64,000 nucleotides of DNA from assembly GCA_964546955.1 (NCBI GenBank), contig CAZJLP010000001.1, positions 157,684 to 221,683 on the forward strand. The letters are read 5' to 3'. Each line of letters starts with the position of its first letter. The first letter of the stretch is position 1. Shown piece after piece: positions 31,303 through 39,915 of this stretch. This DNA is from CAZJLP01 sp964546955 (GTDB lineage Bacteria > Verrucomicrobiota > Verrucomicrobiia > Opitutales > Opitutaceae). The position numbers and the translations under genes were made by a program. The notes beneath the pieces were generated by a model, which was given only the letters and a program-made list of their open reading frames with translations, had not been told where the DNA came from and did no database searches.

Positions 31303-32563
31303 CCAGCAATCGCTGGCTGATCGGGTCGATCAGGTTGTGATTGCGAATCTTCGAAATCATGGCGGGCGAGAGCATCTGACCTTCGCCGACGAGCAGCAGG
31401 CCGTGCGGGCTGTACAAGCCGTTGGCCAGGATCATGCCGGGCTGAAGCTCATCGAGCATGATCTCGCGGACCTGCCGCGGGAGTTGCACGAGATGGGTGA
31501 CCTTCAGGAAGAGGCGCACGGCTTCCGGGTCGAGCGATTTGCCGGATTGGGCAACCACGCCTTCGATCGCCTGTTCCTTGGGAAGCCCGCTCTCCACAAA
31601 CCAGACGGCCACCGCAAGACAGCGGGCCGTCCACGGGATGGAAAGTCCACTCAACCCGTCGGGGTACCCGCGCCCATCGAAGCGTTCATGGTGTGCCCGA
31701 ATCGTTTCTCCAACCGCCGTGCGATTGTCGACAAAGGAGGCCAGCGTTTGGCTGTAGATCGGGTGGCTTTGCAGCGTGGAAACTTCGCGTTCGCTCAGAC
31801 GCTCGGGCGCATTGCGAAAATTACGCATGAGGTCTCGCGGCACGCCGATCAACCCGAGATCGCACAGCCACGCGCTCGCGCGCAGCACATGCTTTTCCTC
31901 GTCGGTAAAATGCTCCGTTTCCGTCATTTTCCTCGCGATCTCCACCATGGCCTTGGTTTGGCCGCCCAGGAGCGGATCGTAGGTTGCCAGGATGCGCACG
32001 CAAAGGTCGAGGGAATGCTCGTAACTCGTCGCGAGTTCCTGGTTGGCGCGGTCGAGTTCCCGCTTCTGAGCTTCCAGATTCTTGACCTGCGCTTCCAGCG
32101 CCTCGTTGGCGCTGGTCAATTCCTGGTTCAAGCGCTGCGTCTCCGCGGTCAGCGCTTCGTTGGCGACGATCAGCTCGTAGCGATTGATGGCGTTCTTGAC
32201 CGTCGCGGTCAGTTCTTCGCGCAGCCACGGTTTGGCCACGAACCGGAAAATTTCACCCTTGTTGATCGCGTCGACGATTGTCGGCAGCGACAGCACCGCG
32301 GTGATCAGGATGCGCGAACTCAGCGGCCGGATTTTTTTGCTCTCGATCAGGAAATCCAAGCCCATCATCTCGGGCATGCGTTGGTCGGAAATGATGACGG
32401 CGAACTCTCGCTCGCGCACGATCTCCAGCGCTTTGATCGCGCTGGTCGTCGCGACAACATGGTACTTTTCCCTCTCCAAAGTTTCCTTGAGCGCCGCCAA
32501 GACGATCGGCTCGTCGTCAACCACCAGCAGCGAAGGAGGAGAAAGCGGGGCGCTAGTCGTCAT
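31292..32563 (-). CDS. Response regulator with degenerate HD-GYP output domain
   Basis: A 423-residue protein. The receiver (about 10-125) is intact: VVDDE, phosphoacceptor Asp 60 in ISDQRMPEMMG, Lys 111. A coiled coil spans 130-180. The HD-GYP region (about 185-375) keeps SHP (267) and HHERFDGRGYPDGL (291-304), but the metal-binding HD is CD (Cys 234-Asp 235, WLCDLGLIGVP) and the Lys of the usual GKIG is Leu. Cyclic-di-GMP hydrolysis is therefore doubtful; a binding or adaptor role is possible. A 4-nt overlap (ATGA) links it to the upstream pseudokinase. Confidence 0.87.
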   Translation of the reverse strand: MTTSAPLSPPSLLVVDDEPIVLAALKETLEREKYHVVATTSAIKALEIVREREFAVIISDQRMPEMMGLDFLIESKKIRPLSSRILITAVLSLPTIVDAINKGEIFRFVAKPWLREELTATVKNAINRYELIVANEALTAETQRLNQELTSANEALEAQVKNLEAQKRELDRANQELATSYEHSLDLCVRILATYDPLLGGQTKAMVEIARKMTETEHFTDEEKHVLRASAWLCDLGLIGVPRDLMRNFRNAPERLSEREVSTLQSHPIYSQTLASFVDNRTAVGETIRAHHERFDGRGYPDGLSGLSIPWTARCLAVAVWFVESGLPKEQAIEGVVAQSGKSLDPEAVRLFLKVTHLVQLPRQVREIMLDELQPGMILANGLYSPHGLLLVGEGQMLSPAMISKIRNHNLIDPISQRLLVYS

Positions 32564-34635
32564 GGCAGGCGAAGCAGCTTGGCGAGAGTTTCGGCGGCAT
32601 CGCCTTCACGTATGTCATCCGACAGCACGAGGTCAACCTGTGTCCGCAGCGAGGGCGAGAGGTCGGTCGACCGTTGCGTGGTCAACGATAGCACGATGGG
32701 CAGCCCGTCGTGGTCGCGGCGCACCTCGGCCAGGAGGATGCGAAGTTCGGAGTCAGCGAGAGCCTGGCGGACAATCACCAAATCCAATTTCTTGCCGTCC
32801 TCGCGCAGCACGCGCCGAGCATGTTCGGAAGTGGATACCGTCCGAATATCCCAATCGCGATGGCGCAGGGCGTCGACCAGCGGACCTTCTTCCGTCATGC
32901 CCGGTTCGAAATAAAGCACCCGAACCTGCCGTGTGGGGCCGGCGAGAGCGGGCCCGCGATGCGGCAACCCGCGCGGCGGGGGGACGGGAGCCGCGAGGGA
33001 AAGGTCGGCCAGCGGAATCAAAAGCACGATCTCGGTCCCTCGGCCAGCCGTGCTCCGCGCGGCGATTTGGCCTCCATGGGACTCCGCAAACAAGCGCGCA
33101 TTGTAGAGGCCGAGGCCGGCGCCGCGGCTCGATTCCTTGGTCGTGAAAAAGGGATCGAAGATCCGCGCGATGTGCGCCGCGGAAATTCCCGTGCCGTTGT
33201 CGGCAAACACGAGTTCCACCGCGGGCTGGTTCAAGGGGACCAGCGGCGGCACTGTGCCGACGATGGGCTCGTCGCCTGCGCAAAGGCGTCTCAAAAGCAG
33301 ACGAATGTCTCCGGAACCCCGCAAAGCGTCGCGGGCGTTCATGGCCAGACTCACCAACGTTTGCCGGAAGGCGGTCTCGTCCAGGTACACCGGCCAGTCG
33401 CCGTCGGCCTGCGGTCCGCTCAATTGCGTCCCGCGGGGCAGGATCACTTTGATCAAGTCCATCTGGTCGCGCACGACCTTGCCGAGATTGGCGTAGCTCT
33501 TGTCGCCGGATGTCTCCCGGTTCAATTCCAGGATCTTCTTCACCAGCCGCTGCGCTTGGCCCGCATTCTCCTTGATCAGGCCCAACCCGTCCCGCAAAGG
33601 ATGTTTCGCCGGCAGCGTGTTGTGGTACATCTCGCTCAGCGAATAGATGCCGGTCATCGCATTGCTGAAGTCGTTGAGCAATCCCCCGGTTAGGCTGGAA
33701 AGGCTTTCTTTCCAGGCCCGCGTGGTGAGCCGGTGCTCCGCGATTTTCTGGCGGGTGATGTCCAGCCACACGCCCTCGTATCCGAGCAGCAGGCCGCTGG
33801 CGGAGCGCACCGGGGAACGCACATCGAGCAAGTAGATGCAGGTGCCGCTCTGGGAGTTGAGCAGGCGATACACGAGGCTGAAAGGCGTCGCGTTGTCCGC
33901 GTGACGGTCGAGCTCCTGGTAGTAGCTGCGCTCGTCGCTGGGATGAATGAGCCGGAGCAGCGACTGGCTGTCCTTGCTCAACGATTGCGGGGCGAGCCCC
34001 AGCAGGTTCTCGCAGCCGGGCCCGATGTACGCGAAACTCAGGTCGGCTCTCTGGTGAAAAACCACCCCCGGCAAATGAGAGAGATAGTGATCGAGACGAT
34101 TCTCGACGGTGCGCAGGCGGAGGAAGAGTTTGGCAAACGTGGCCGCGTCCGGCACGAAGTCGGCAATTCCCGCTTGTTTCAATGTGTCTGACTGGGCCAG
34201 TTCGGGTGCGATCGTCACGTGCATCTGCTCGCCATAGCGAAGCCGGTGAATCGCCAGCGAGAGTCCGGGAGCGCCGGGCACCAGTTCGGGGAGGTAGACC
34301 GTGGTTTCCTCCGCGTACAATTTCGCCGGAAGGAAGCGGCTCCAGTCAGGCCTCAAGTCGGTCAAGATCGCGCGCAGCGATCGTCCGACCAGGTCTGCAT
34401 CGTGATAGTACCAGAGGTCTGTCGCGTTGACCCGGTGCGTCAAAATGGCGTCGCTGGCATCGATCACGAATTGCGCGCAGGTCGACGGTATCTTCGTTAC
34501 CTCCGCCGGCGTATCGATCTTCCAGGCCGAGGGAGCGTAACCGTCGGACCGCGCGTGCGCGGCCCAGCGAGCGGAACCCGGAGGCAAGGGATCGTCGGAA
34601 TAGCCGGAAGTGGAAACGGACTTAGGCGCTGGCAT
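32560..34635 (-). CDS. PAS-containing pseudo-histidine kinase with degenerate receiver
   Basis: A 691-residue protein with a PAS-like N-terminal part, a clear PAS domain (about 180-300, ending LDITRQKIAEHR) and a kinase core. The H-box reads GGLLNDFSNAMTG (317-329), with Asn 321 where GGIAHDFNN proteins carry the phospho-His. The ATPase half looks intact: MNARDAL, FADNGTGI, DPFFTTKESSRGAGLGLYN. The C-terminal receiver-like domain (VLYFEPGM ... LVIVRQALADSE) lacks the acidic pair and the phosphoacceptor Asp. It overlaps cheB by 14 nt and the HD-GYP regulator by 4 nt. It may bind ATP and act as a sensor scaffold. Confidence 0.87.
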   Translation of the reverse strand: MPAPKSVSTSGYSDDPLPPGSARWAAHARSDGYAPSAWKIDTPAEVTKIPSTCAQFVIDASDAILTHRVNATDLWYYHDADLVGRSLRAILTDLRPDWSRFLPAKLYAEETTVYLPELVPGAPGLSLAIHRLRYGEQMHVTIAPELAQSDTLKQAGIADFVPDAATFAKLFLRLRTVENRLDHYLSHLPGVVFHQRADLSFAYIGPGCENLLGLAPQSLSKDSQSLLRLIHPSDERSYYQELDRHADNATPFSLVYRLLNSQSGTCIYLLDVRSPVRSASGLLLGYEGVWLDITRQKIAEHRLTTRAWKESLSSLTGGLLNDFSNAMTGIYSLSEMYHNTLPAKHPLRDGLGLIKENAGQAQRLVKKILELNRETSGDKSYANLGKVVRDQMDLIKVILPRGTQLSGPQADGDWPVYLDETAFRQTLVSLAMNARDALRGSGDIRLLLRRLCAGDEPIVGTVPPLVPLNQPAVELVFADNGTGISAAHIARIFDPFFTTKESSRGAGLGLYNARLFAESHGGQIAARSTAGRGTEIVLLIPLADLSLAAPVPPPRGLPHRGPALAGPTRQVRVLYFEPGMTEEGPLVDALRHRDWDIRTVSTSEHARRVLREDGKKLDLVIVRQALADSELRILLAEVRRDHDGLPIVLSLTTQRSTDLSPSLRTQVDLVLSDDIREGDAAETLAKLLRLP

Positions 34636-35821
34636 GGGCGGGCAGGGAGGGAGGGGAGGGTGGGGTCGCGAGAGCGTTCAGGATGAAATCCGGGATGTGA
34701 TCGAGGCCGACTTGACGCTGCGCCGCTCCATTCTCCCACGCGGCCCGTGGCATGCCGTAGACCACCGAACTGGCTTCATCCTGTGCGAAGGTCACGGCGC
34801 CCTTTTCCCGCAGTCTCAACAATCCTTCGGCCCCGTCCTTGCCCATGCCGGTCAGAATTCCGCCAATGGCGTGCGCCCCGGCGAGATCCGCGGCGGACTT
34901 GAAGAGTACGTCGACCGCCGGGCGTTGATGCCAGACCGTCGGTCCGTCGGCCACGCGAACGCGGTAGCCGTCTCCCGCCCACTGGATCATCATGTGAAAA
35001 TTCCCCGGCGCCACCAGGGCGAGTCCAGGCACGAGACGATCCCCGTCCACCGCCTCGCGCACCTCAAACGCACAGCACCCGTTGAGACGCTCCGCGAACG
35101 CCCGGGAAAAATGTGCCGGGATATGCTGTACGATCGCAATTCCGGGCAGGTCTCCGGGTAACTGGGTGAGGATCTCCCGCAGGGCTTCGGTTCCTCCGGT
35201 CGACGCGCCGAGCAGAATCAACCGCCGAGGGTGGAACGGCCCGGTCCGCCCCGACACTGGCAGGGGGGGGCGGCTCGCTTTTCCGATCGGTGGCGTGCTC
35301 TGAAGTCTCGGGCTGGAAGGGCGGGGCAGCGGCGCGGGGATGGGCGACGCGGAACTCGCCGGCCCTGAGGGCACGGCCGGGCGCTTGAACGGTGAGCGTG
35401 TTGGACTGGGCCGGCGAATCTTCGCGATCGCCGCCGCTTTGATCTTGGAGATCAACTGTGGTCCGAGATCACCAAAGGAAAAAGAGCCGCCCGGTTTGCC
35501 GAGCACATCGACCGCCCCCAACCGCAGCGCTTCGATCGCGTGGTGCGACCCTGTTTTGGTGAGCGAACTCATGATGATCACGGGAAGCGGCCGCTCCTCC
35601 ATGATGATTTTGAGAAAGGTGAGGCCATCCATGCGCGGCATCTCGATGTCGAGCGTCAGCACGTCCGGCTTCAGGCTCACAATCTTGTCGCGGGCCAGGT
35701 ACGGGTCGATCGCGGTGCCGACCACTTCAATCTCCGGGTCGGCCGAAAGCGTGTCGCTCACGACTTTCCGGATCACCGCCGAGTCGTCCACGATGAGAAC
35801 TTTTATCCTTCGAGCGTTCAT
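34622..35821 (-). CDS. cheB: Chemotaxis methylesterase CheB
   Basis: A 399-residue CheB: receiver domain (1-125; VDDSAVIRK, phosphoacceptor Asp 58 in LDIEMPRMDG), a long Pro/Ser/Arg linker (136-196), and the methylesterase domain. The catalytic triad is visible as GASTGG (Ser 207), VQHIPAHFS and GMGKDGAEG. It removes methyl groups (or deamidates) receptors. The gene follows cheR by 13 nt on the minus strand and overlaps the pseudokinase gene start. Confidence 0.96.
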   Translation of the reverse strand: MNARRIKVLIVDDSAVIRKVVSDTLSADPEIEVVGTAIDPYLARDKIVSLKPDVLTLDIEMPRMDGLTFLKIIMEERPLPVIIMSSLTKTGSHHAIEALRLGAVDVLGKPGGSFSFGDLGPQLISKIKAAAIAKIRRPSPTRSPFKRPAVPSGPASSASPIPAPLPRPSSPRLQSTPPIGKASRPPLPVSGRTGPFHPRRLILLGASTGGTEALREILTQLPGDLPGIAIVQHIPAHFSRAFAERLNGCCAFEVREAVDGDRLVPGLALVAPGNFHMMIQWAGDGYRVRVADGPTVWHQRPAVDVLFKSAADLAGAHAIGGILTGMGKDGAEGLLRLREKGAVTFAQDEASSVVYGMPRAAWENGAAQRQVGLDHIPDFILNALATPPSPPSLPAHASA

Positions 35822-35834
35822 GTCCGGAGAAGCA

Positions 35835-36662
35835 TCAGGGGTTGAGGGGCCGCCGGTAGACGGCGGGCCTGACGGTTTCGAGCGAGTGCCGAATTCCGCT
35901 CAAGCTCTCGGCATGGCCCACATAGAGATAGCCGCCGGGAACGAGTCGATGGGCCAGCTTGTGCACCAACTCTTCCTGCGTCTTGCGATCGAAATAGATC
36001 ATGACGTTGCGGCAAAAGATCACGTGAAAGGGCTCGGCGAAGGGAAACGCCCCCTCCAGCAGATTGAGGCGGCGGAAAGCGACGCCGTTTTGGATGTGCG
36101 CCTTCACCCGGTAATTTCCGTTCTGGGGCCCGAATCCCTTTTGGAAATGAGCCCGAAGCAGCGCCGGATCGACCTTTGCCACGCATTCATCCTGGTAGAC
36201 TCCGAGGCGCGCCTTTTTCAGGACGCGATTGGAGATGTCGGTTGCCTCGATCTTCCAGGGCCAGCTGGGCTGCCGCCCAAATTGTTCGGAAAGCCCGATC
36301 GCGATGGAGTAGGGCTCCTCGCCGGAGGAACACGCGGCGCTCCAAACGTTGAAGGAAATCCACCGCTCGCGCGCCTGCCTTTGTATCATTTCCGGTACTA
36401 CCGTGGTCCGGAGAAAGTCGAAGTGCTGCTTCTCGCGGAAAAAGTAGGTGTGGTTCGTCGAGATCGCGTCGATCAGGTGCGCCAGTTCGTCGTCGCTGTC
36501 TTCCTGCAGGAAGCGGCAATAGTCCGTGATCGAGCTGATGTTGGTGGCCCGCAGGCGTTTGCCTAGCCTCGCGGACACGAGCGCCTTTTTGTCGGGGCCC
36601 AAGTTGATGCGGCTGTGGTGATAAACCAGCTCGCGAATGAATTCGTAATCGCTGTCCCGCAT
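35835..36662 (-). CDS. cheR: Chemotaxis methyltransferase CheR
   Basis: A CheR of 275 residues from ATG 36662. The N-terminal helical domain is followed by TNHTYFFRE, the SAM loop NVWSAACSSGEEPYSIA and FCRNVMIYFD. An upstream ATG at 36755 would add 31 residues unlike the family, so it is not used. CheR methylates MCP glutamates; the only MCP here has no pentapeptide tether. First gene of the minus cheR-cheB-kinase-regulator operon, divergent from flgB. Confidence 0.94.
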   Translation of the reverse strand: MRDSDYEFIRELVYHHSRINLGPDKKALVSARLGKRLRATNISSITDYCRFLQEDSDDELAHLIDAISTNHTYFFREKQHFDFLRTTVVPEMIQRQARERWISFNVWSAACSSGEEPYSIAIGLSEQFGRQPSWPWKIEATDISNRVLKKARLGVYQDECVAKVDPALLRAHFQKGFGPQNGNYRVKAHIQNGVAFRRLNLLEGAFPFAEPFHVIFCRNVMIYFDRKTQEELVHKLAHRLVPGGYLYVGHAESLSGIRHSLETVRPAVYRRPLNP

Positions 36663-36871
36663 GATGTCGGTGCTGCGGGCTATATCGGCGCTTTTAGCCC
36701 AGAATGAAGATGCACTTGCGCTGAAGCGGATCGTGGAAATGACGGTCGTCGGCAATTTTTGCCGCGGCTTGGCGGCCCGCTCTGGGCGGTGTTCCCCGGG
36801 CGGTCTGGGGGAAACCCCCTGAAAATTTTAACCGGCTGTATCCCACTGCGATATACACAAGCTGCGGACGA

Positions 36872-36887
36872 TGGCACCGCCGTTGCT
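36872..36887 (+). promoter_or_regulatory. Sigma-54 promoter of flgB
   Basis: TGGCAC-N5-TTGCT, a full match to the -24/-12 consensus. Counting 12 nt from the -12 C places the transcription start at about 36898, one base before the only plausible flgB start (GTG 36899). The transcript would be practically leaderless. Confidence 0.85.
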
Positions 36888-36898
36888 AAAAGGCCTGT

Positions 36899-37285
36899 GT
36901 GATCGATCCCATTTTCCAGACGGACAACTACCAGCTCGCGCGAAAACTGCTCGACGCTTCTGTCCTTCGGCAAAACGCGATCGCCTCGAATATCGCCAAC
37001 GTGGAAACCCCCGGCTACCGGCGTCTCGACGTCGCGCCGGACTTTGCCACCCAGCTGAAAGCCAAACTCGATTCGGCCGATTTTGCCCGGAGCGTGAGTG
37101 ACCTCGCACCGACGCTGGCGGAAGATGCCCAGGTTGGGACGATCCGGCCGGATGGCAATTCCGTGCAGCTCGAGCGCGAGATGCTCGAGATGAACCGCAA
37201 TTCGATCGAGTACGATTACCTGACCGAACTGGTCAGCCGGAATATCAAGCAACTCAAGCTGGCCATCACGGGCCGCGGCGTCTGA
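36899..37285 (+). CDS. flgB: Flagellar rod protein FlgB
   Basis: A 128-residue proximal rod protein. The N-terminal motif NAIASNIANVETPGYRR (about 26-42) and the C-terminal MNRNSIEYDYLTELVSRN stretch are diagnostic. The start is GTG; no other start fits the conserved N-terminus. The sigma-54 promoter just upstream leaves no room for a ribosome site, so translation should be leaderless or start on a longer transcript. First gene of the long flagellar operon; 31 nt to flgC. Confidence 0.95.
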   Translation: MIDPIFQTDNYQLARKLLDASVLRQNAIASNIANVETPGYRRLDVAPDFATQLKAKLDSADFARSVSDLAPTLAEDAQVGTIRPDGNSVQLEREMLEMNRNSIEYDYLTELVSRNIKQLKLAITGRGV

Positions 37286-37316
37286 CCCCCTTTTCTAGCC
37301 CATCCCGCTTCGCTCC

Positions 37317-37739
37317 ATGAATATCATCTCCGGAATCGACGTCACCGCGGGCGCGCTCAACGCGCAAAAGACCCGTCTCGATATCGTCGCGCAGAATATC
37401 GCGAACGCCCAAACCACCCGCGGTCCCAACGGACTGCCTTACCAGCGCAAATTGGTCTCATTCGAGACCGAACTCATCCGCCAGGGGGCCGGCGCCACGG
37501 GTTCCAGCCTCACCGGTGTGCGCGTGGCTCGTATCGCTCCCGACACTACTCCCGGCCAGCGCGTGTTCGACCCTCAGCATCCCGACGCGACGTCCGAAGG
37601 CTACGTGCACATGCCAAACGTCAACATGGCGTACGAGATGGTCGATCTCATGACCGCAACCCGCGCCTACGAAGCGAATCTCTCGGTGGTGAAAAACGCC
37701 CGCCAAATGGCCCTGAAGGCGCTTGATATCGGAAAATAG
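37317..37739 (+). CDS. flgC: Flagellar rod protein FlgC
   Basis: A 140-residue proximal rod protein. DIVAQNIANAQTTRG near the N-terminus and VNMAYEMVDLMTATRAYEANLSV at the C-terminus are family signatures (cited in part). It forms the rod with FlgB in the periplasm after export by the flagellar type III system. It follows flgB by 31 nt. The 90-nt spacer to fliE carries an inverted heptamer repeat. Confidence 0.96.
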   Translation: MNIISGIDVTAGALNAQKTRLDIVAQNIANAQTTRGPNGLPYQRKLVSFETELIRQGAGATGSSLTGVRVARIAPDTTPGQRVFDPQHPDATSEGYVHMPNVNMAYEMVDLMTATRAYEANLSVVKNARQMALKALDIGK

Positions 37740-37746
37740 GCCCCCT

Positions 37747-37817
37747 GGTTGAGAGTTGAGAGCTGAGAGACCAACCATCCAGCCCCGACTCTCTCAATAC
37801 TCGACTCTCAATTTTAA
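37747..37817. repeat. Heptamer inverted repeat, flgC-fliE spacer
   Basis: Left arm from 37747 (GGTTGAGAGTTGAGAGCTGA) and right arm around 37788-37812 (ACTCTCTCAATACTCGACTC) are imperfect reverse complements built from 7-nt TTGAGAG / CTCTCAA units. The right arm ends shortly before the fliE start. Confidence 0.7.
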
Positions 37818-37829
37818 ACTCTTAGCCCC

Positions 37830-38189
37830 ATGGCACTCATCGGCTCGATCGGCAATCTGCAGAACCCACTTCTGAACCGGCTCCAGGACGCCACGCGCAC
37901 CGACAGCCCGCAGGGGCCGGTCAAGTTGCCGGGCGTCGCCGTGCCTCAACCCAACGCGGCCCCCGCTTCCGTTGGCTTTGGCAAGGTGTTCGAGCAAATG
38001 GTGAGCTCGGTCGACGCGAAGCAGGATCAAGCGCAAGCGCTGACTCGGGACGTCCTCCTTGGGAAAAACGACAATCTTCATCAATCCATGATCGCGATGC
38101 AGGAGGCCGGAGTGGCTTTTCAGCTCATGGTCGAAGTGCGCAACAAGGTGGTCGAATCGTACCAGGAACTGATGCGCATGCCGGTGTAA
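37830..38189 (+). CDS. fliE: Flagellar hook-basal body protein FliE
   Basis: A 119-residue FliE, slightly longer than the E. coli protein (104). The C-terminal half, FGKVFEQMVSSVDAKQDQA ... LHQSMIAMQEAGVAFQLMVEVRNKVVESYQELMRM, matches the helical family core (cited in part). FliE links the MS ring to the rod. The N-terminal third is Pro/Ala-rich. Downstream fliF is 55 nt away. Confidence 0.94.
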   Translation: MALIGSIGNLQNPLLNRLQDATRTDSPQGPVKLPGVAVPQPNAAPASVGFGKVFEQMVSSVDAKQDQAQALTRDVLLGKNDNLHQSMIAMQEAGVAFQLMVEVRNKVVESYQELMRMPV

Positions 38190-38244
38190 GCTCTCCCCTT
38201 TTTTCACCTTTAACTTCTCCGGTTAGTCTCCCTCCAGCTGTTTA

Positions 38245-39807
38245 ATGAAAACCTTTCTCTCCTCCCTCGTCGGCCTTTGGAAGGAACTCGGCCTCAACCA
38301 GCGCGTTTCGATCATCATGGCGATGGGCCTCGTCGCGGTCGGCCTCGTGGCCCTCGTGGTCTGGTCGCGTCGACCCGATTTGCAGCTGCTCTACGGGCGC
38401 CTTTCCGAGAAGGACGCCTCCGTGATTGTGAGCCAGCTGCAGGGGCAGAATATTCCTCACAAGATCAGCGGGGGAAGCGTGTATGTTCCGTCCGACCAAG
38501 TGCACCGTCTTCGCATGGAACTCGCCTCGAAAGGCGTCCCGACCGGCGACGGCGTCGGCTTTGAGATCTTCGACAAGGGGCAATTCGGCCTGAGCGACTT
38601 TGTCCAGCGCACCAATTATCTTCGCGCTCTCCAGGGCGAACTGGCCCGCACCGTTTCCCAGCTTGATGGAGTACGCAGCGCCCGGGTCATGATTGTTCAG
38701 CCGGAAAATCGCCTGCTGCTCACGGACCAAAGCATCAAACCCACGGCCTCTGTGTTCGTCGAGCTGGCGCGGTCCCGGCTGGAGACTGACGCGGTCAATT
38801 CGATCCGCCATCTCGTGGCCAACGCGGTCCAAGGACTGCAGCCCGATCAAGTCGCCGTGGTCGACCAGCGCGGCCGGGTTTTGTCCGAAGATCTGCGCCA
38901 GGATCCCACGCTCAGCAATGCCTCGAGCCAAATGCGCTACCGCCAGCAAGTGGAGGATTATTTCGCCAAGAAAGTGGAGACCATGCTCCTTCCCGTCGTC
39001 GGCGCGAATAACGCGATCGTGCGGGTCTCGGCCGAGATTGACACTGAAGCCACCACGCTCACGCAGGAAAAATTTGACCCGGAAGGCGCCGTCGTTCGCA
39101 CCCAGACCACGACCGAGGACACGTCCAACTCGACCGAGGGGAAGTCGGGCGGAAATGTAGGCGTCGCCGCCAACACTCCCGACAAGCCGAATACACCGGC
39201 GGAGACCGCCAAGCCCTCCACCGTGACCGAGACGGTCCGGAAGAACCGCCAAACCACTTTCGATAACAGCCGCGTCGTCACTAACACGACCCGGGCCCCC
39301 GGCACGGTGAGGAATCTGACCGCGTCCGTCTTCGTCGCAGAACGCGGACTGGGCGCCGACGGCAAGCCGCAGAAACGCACCGACGAGGAAATCCGCGCGC
39401 TGCGCGCGGTCGTCATCAACGCCTTGGGCCTCAAGGCCGCGCCCGGACAATCGGTCGACGCGCTGGTCAGCTTGCAGGAGATCGCCTTTCAGACCGAGCC
39501 CATCGCCGACAAGATTCAGCAGATCCAGACCGAAACACGGGTCCAGGGCTGGCTCGAGACCGGCAGCCGGTATCTCGCCGTCCTCATCGCGGCCTCCGTT
39601 CTCTTTCTCTTCTGGCGCACGCTGAAGAAGCAAAAGATCGAGCCGGTCCCGATGGAGCTTCTGGCCACTCCGCCCGACGCTGCGAAACGCGCCCTTCAGC
39701 AAAACGGCATGCTTTCCCCCGAACTCTTGAACGAACTCATCCGACAAAAGCCCGCCAACATCGGCACCGCGCTCCGCGACTGGGTGGCGATCAAGAAAAA
39801 CAATTAA
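38245..39807 (+). CDS. fliF: Flagellar MS-ring protein FliF
   Basis: A 520-residue FliF. TM1 is at about residues 20-40 (VSIIMAMGLVAVGLVALVV) and TM2 at about 446-463 (YLAVLIAASVLFLFW). Between them are the ring-building motifs (LYGRLSEKDASVIVSQL, GFEIFDKGQFGLSDF, YRQQVEDYFAKKVETML) and a Thr/Asn-rich middle loop. The cytoplasmic tail that binds FliG is present (LLNELIRQKPANIGTALRDWV). It forms the inner-membrane ring and export-gate housing. Spacer to fliG contains a strong inverted repeat. Confidence 0.96.
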   Translation: MKTFLSSLVGLWKELGLNQRVSIIMAMGLVAVGLVALVVWSRRPDLQLLYGRLSEKDASVIVSQLQGQNIPHKISGGSVYVPSDQVHRLRMELASKGVPTGDGVGFEIFDKGQFGLSDFVQRTNYLRALQGELARTVSQLDGVRSARVMIVQPENRLLLTDQSIKPTASVFVELARSRLETDAVNSIRHLVANAVQGLQPDQVAVVDQRGRVLSEDLRQDPTLSNASSQMRYRQQVEDYFAKKVETMLLPVVGANNAIVRVSAEIDTEATTLTQEKFDPEGAVVRTQTTTEDTSNSTEGKSGGNVGVAANTPDKPNTPAETAKPSTVTETVRKNRQTTFDNSRVVTNTTRAPGTVRNLTASVFVAERGLGADGKPQKRTDEEIRALRAVVINALGLKAAPGQSVDALVSLQEIAFQTEPIADKIQQIQTETRVQGWLETGSRYLAVLIAASVLFLFWRTLKKQKIEPVPMELLATPPDAAKRALQQNGMLSPELLNELIRQKPANIGTALRDWVAIKKNN

Positions 39808-39811
39808 CCTA

Positions 39812-39900
39812 GTTGAGAGCTGAGCGTTGAGAGACCGAACTACCCTTCCACTGAATACGTCGTCGCGAGTGCTCCGGTCTCTCAACGCTCAACGCTCAAC
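39812..39900. repeat. Heptamer inverted repeat, fliF-fliG spacer
   Basis: Arms of 26 nt (39812-39837 and 39875-39900) are reverse complements with about 3 mismatches; the inner 17 nt, TGAGCGTTGAGAGACCG, pair perfectly. The right arm reads as 7-nt units CTCAACG/CTCAACT and ends 15 nt before the fliG ATG. Confidence 0.85.
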
Positions 39901-39915
39901 TTTCAACTTTCCGCC

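Noticed and set aside
36682..36689. GCCGATAT on the minus strand upstream of cheR, like a sigma-28 -10 box
   Set aside because: No TAAA-type -35 box at 11 or 12 nt spacing; the sequence there is TTCATTCT.
36806..36830. GGGGG-AAA-CCCCC hairpin followed by AAAATTTT in the cheR-flgB gap as a terminator
   Set aside because: No transcript is expected to enter from either side, since cheR and flgB diverge; the U-tract is weak and interrupted. Purpose unclear.
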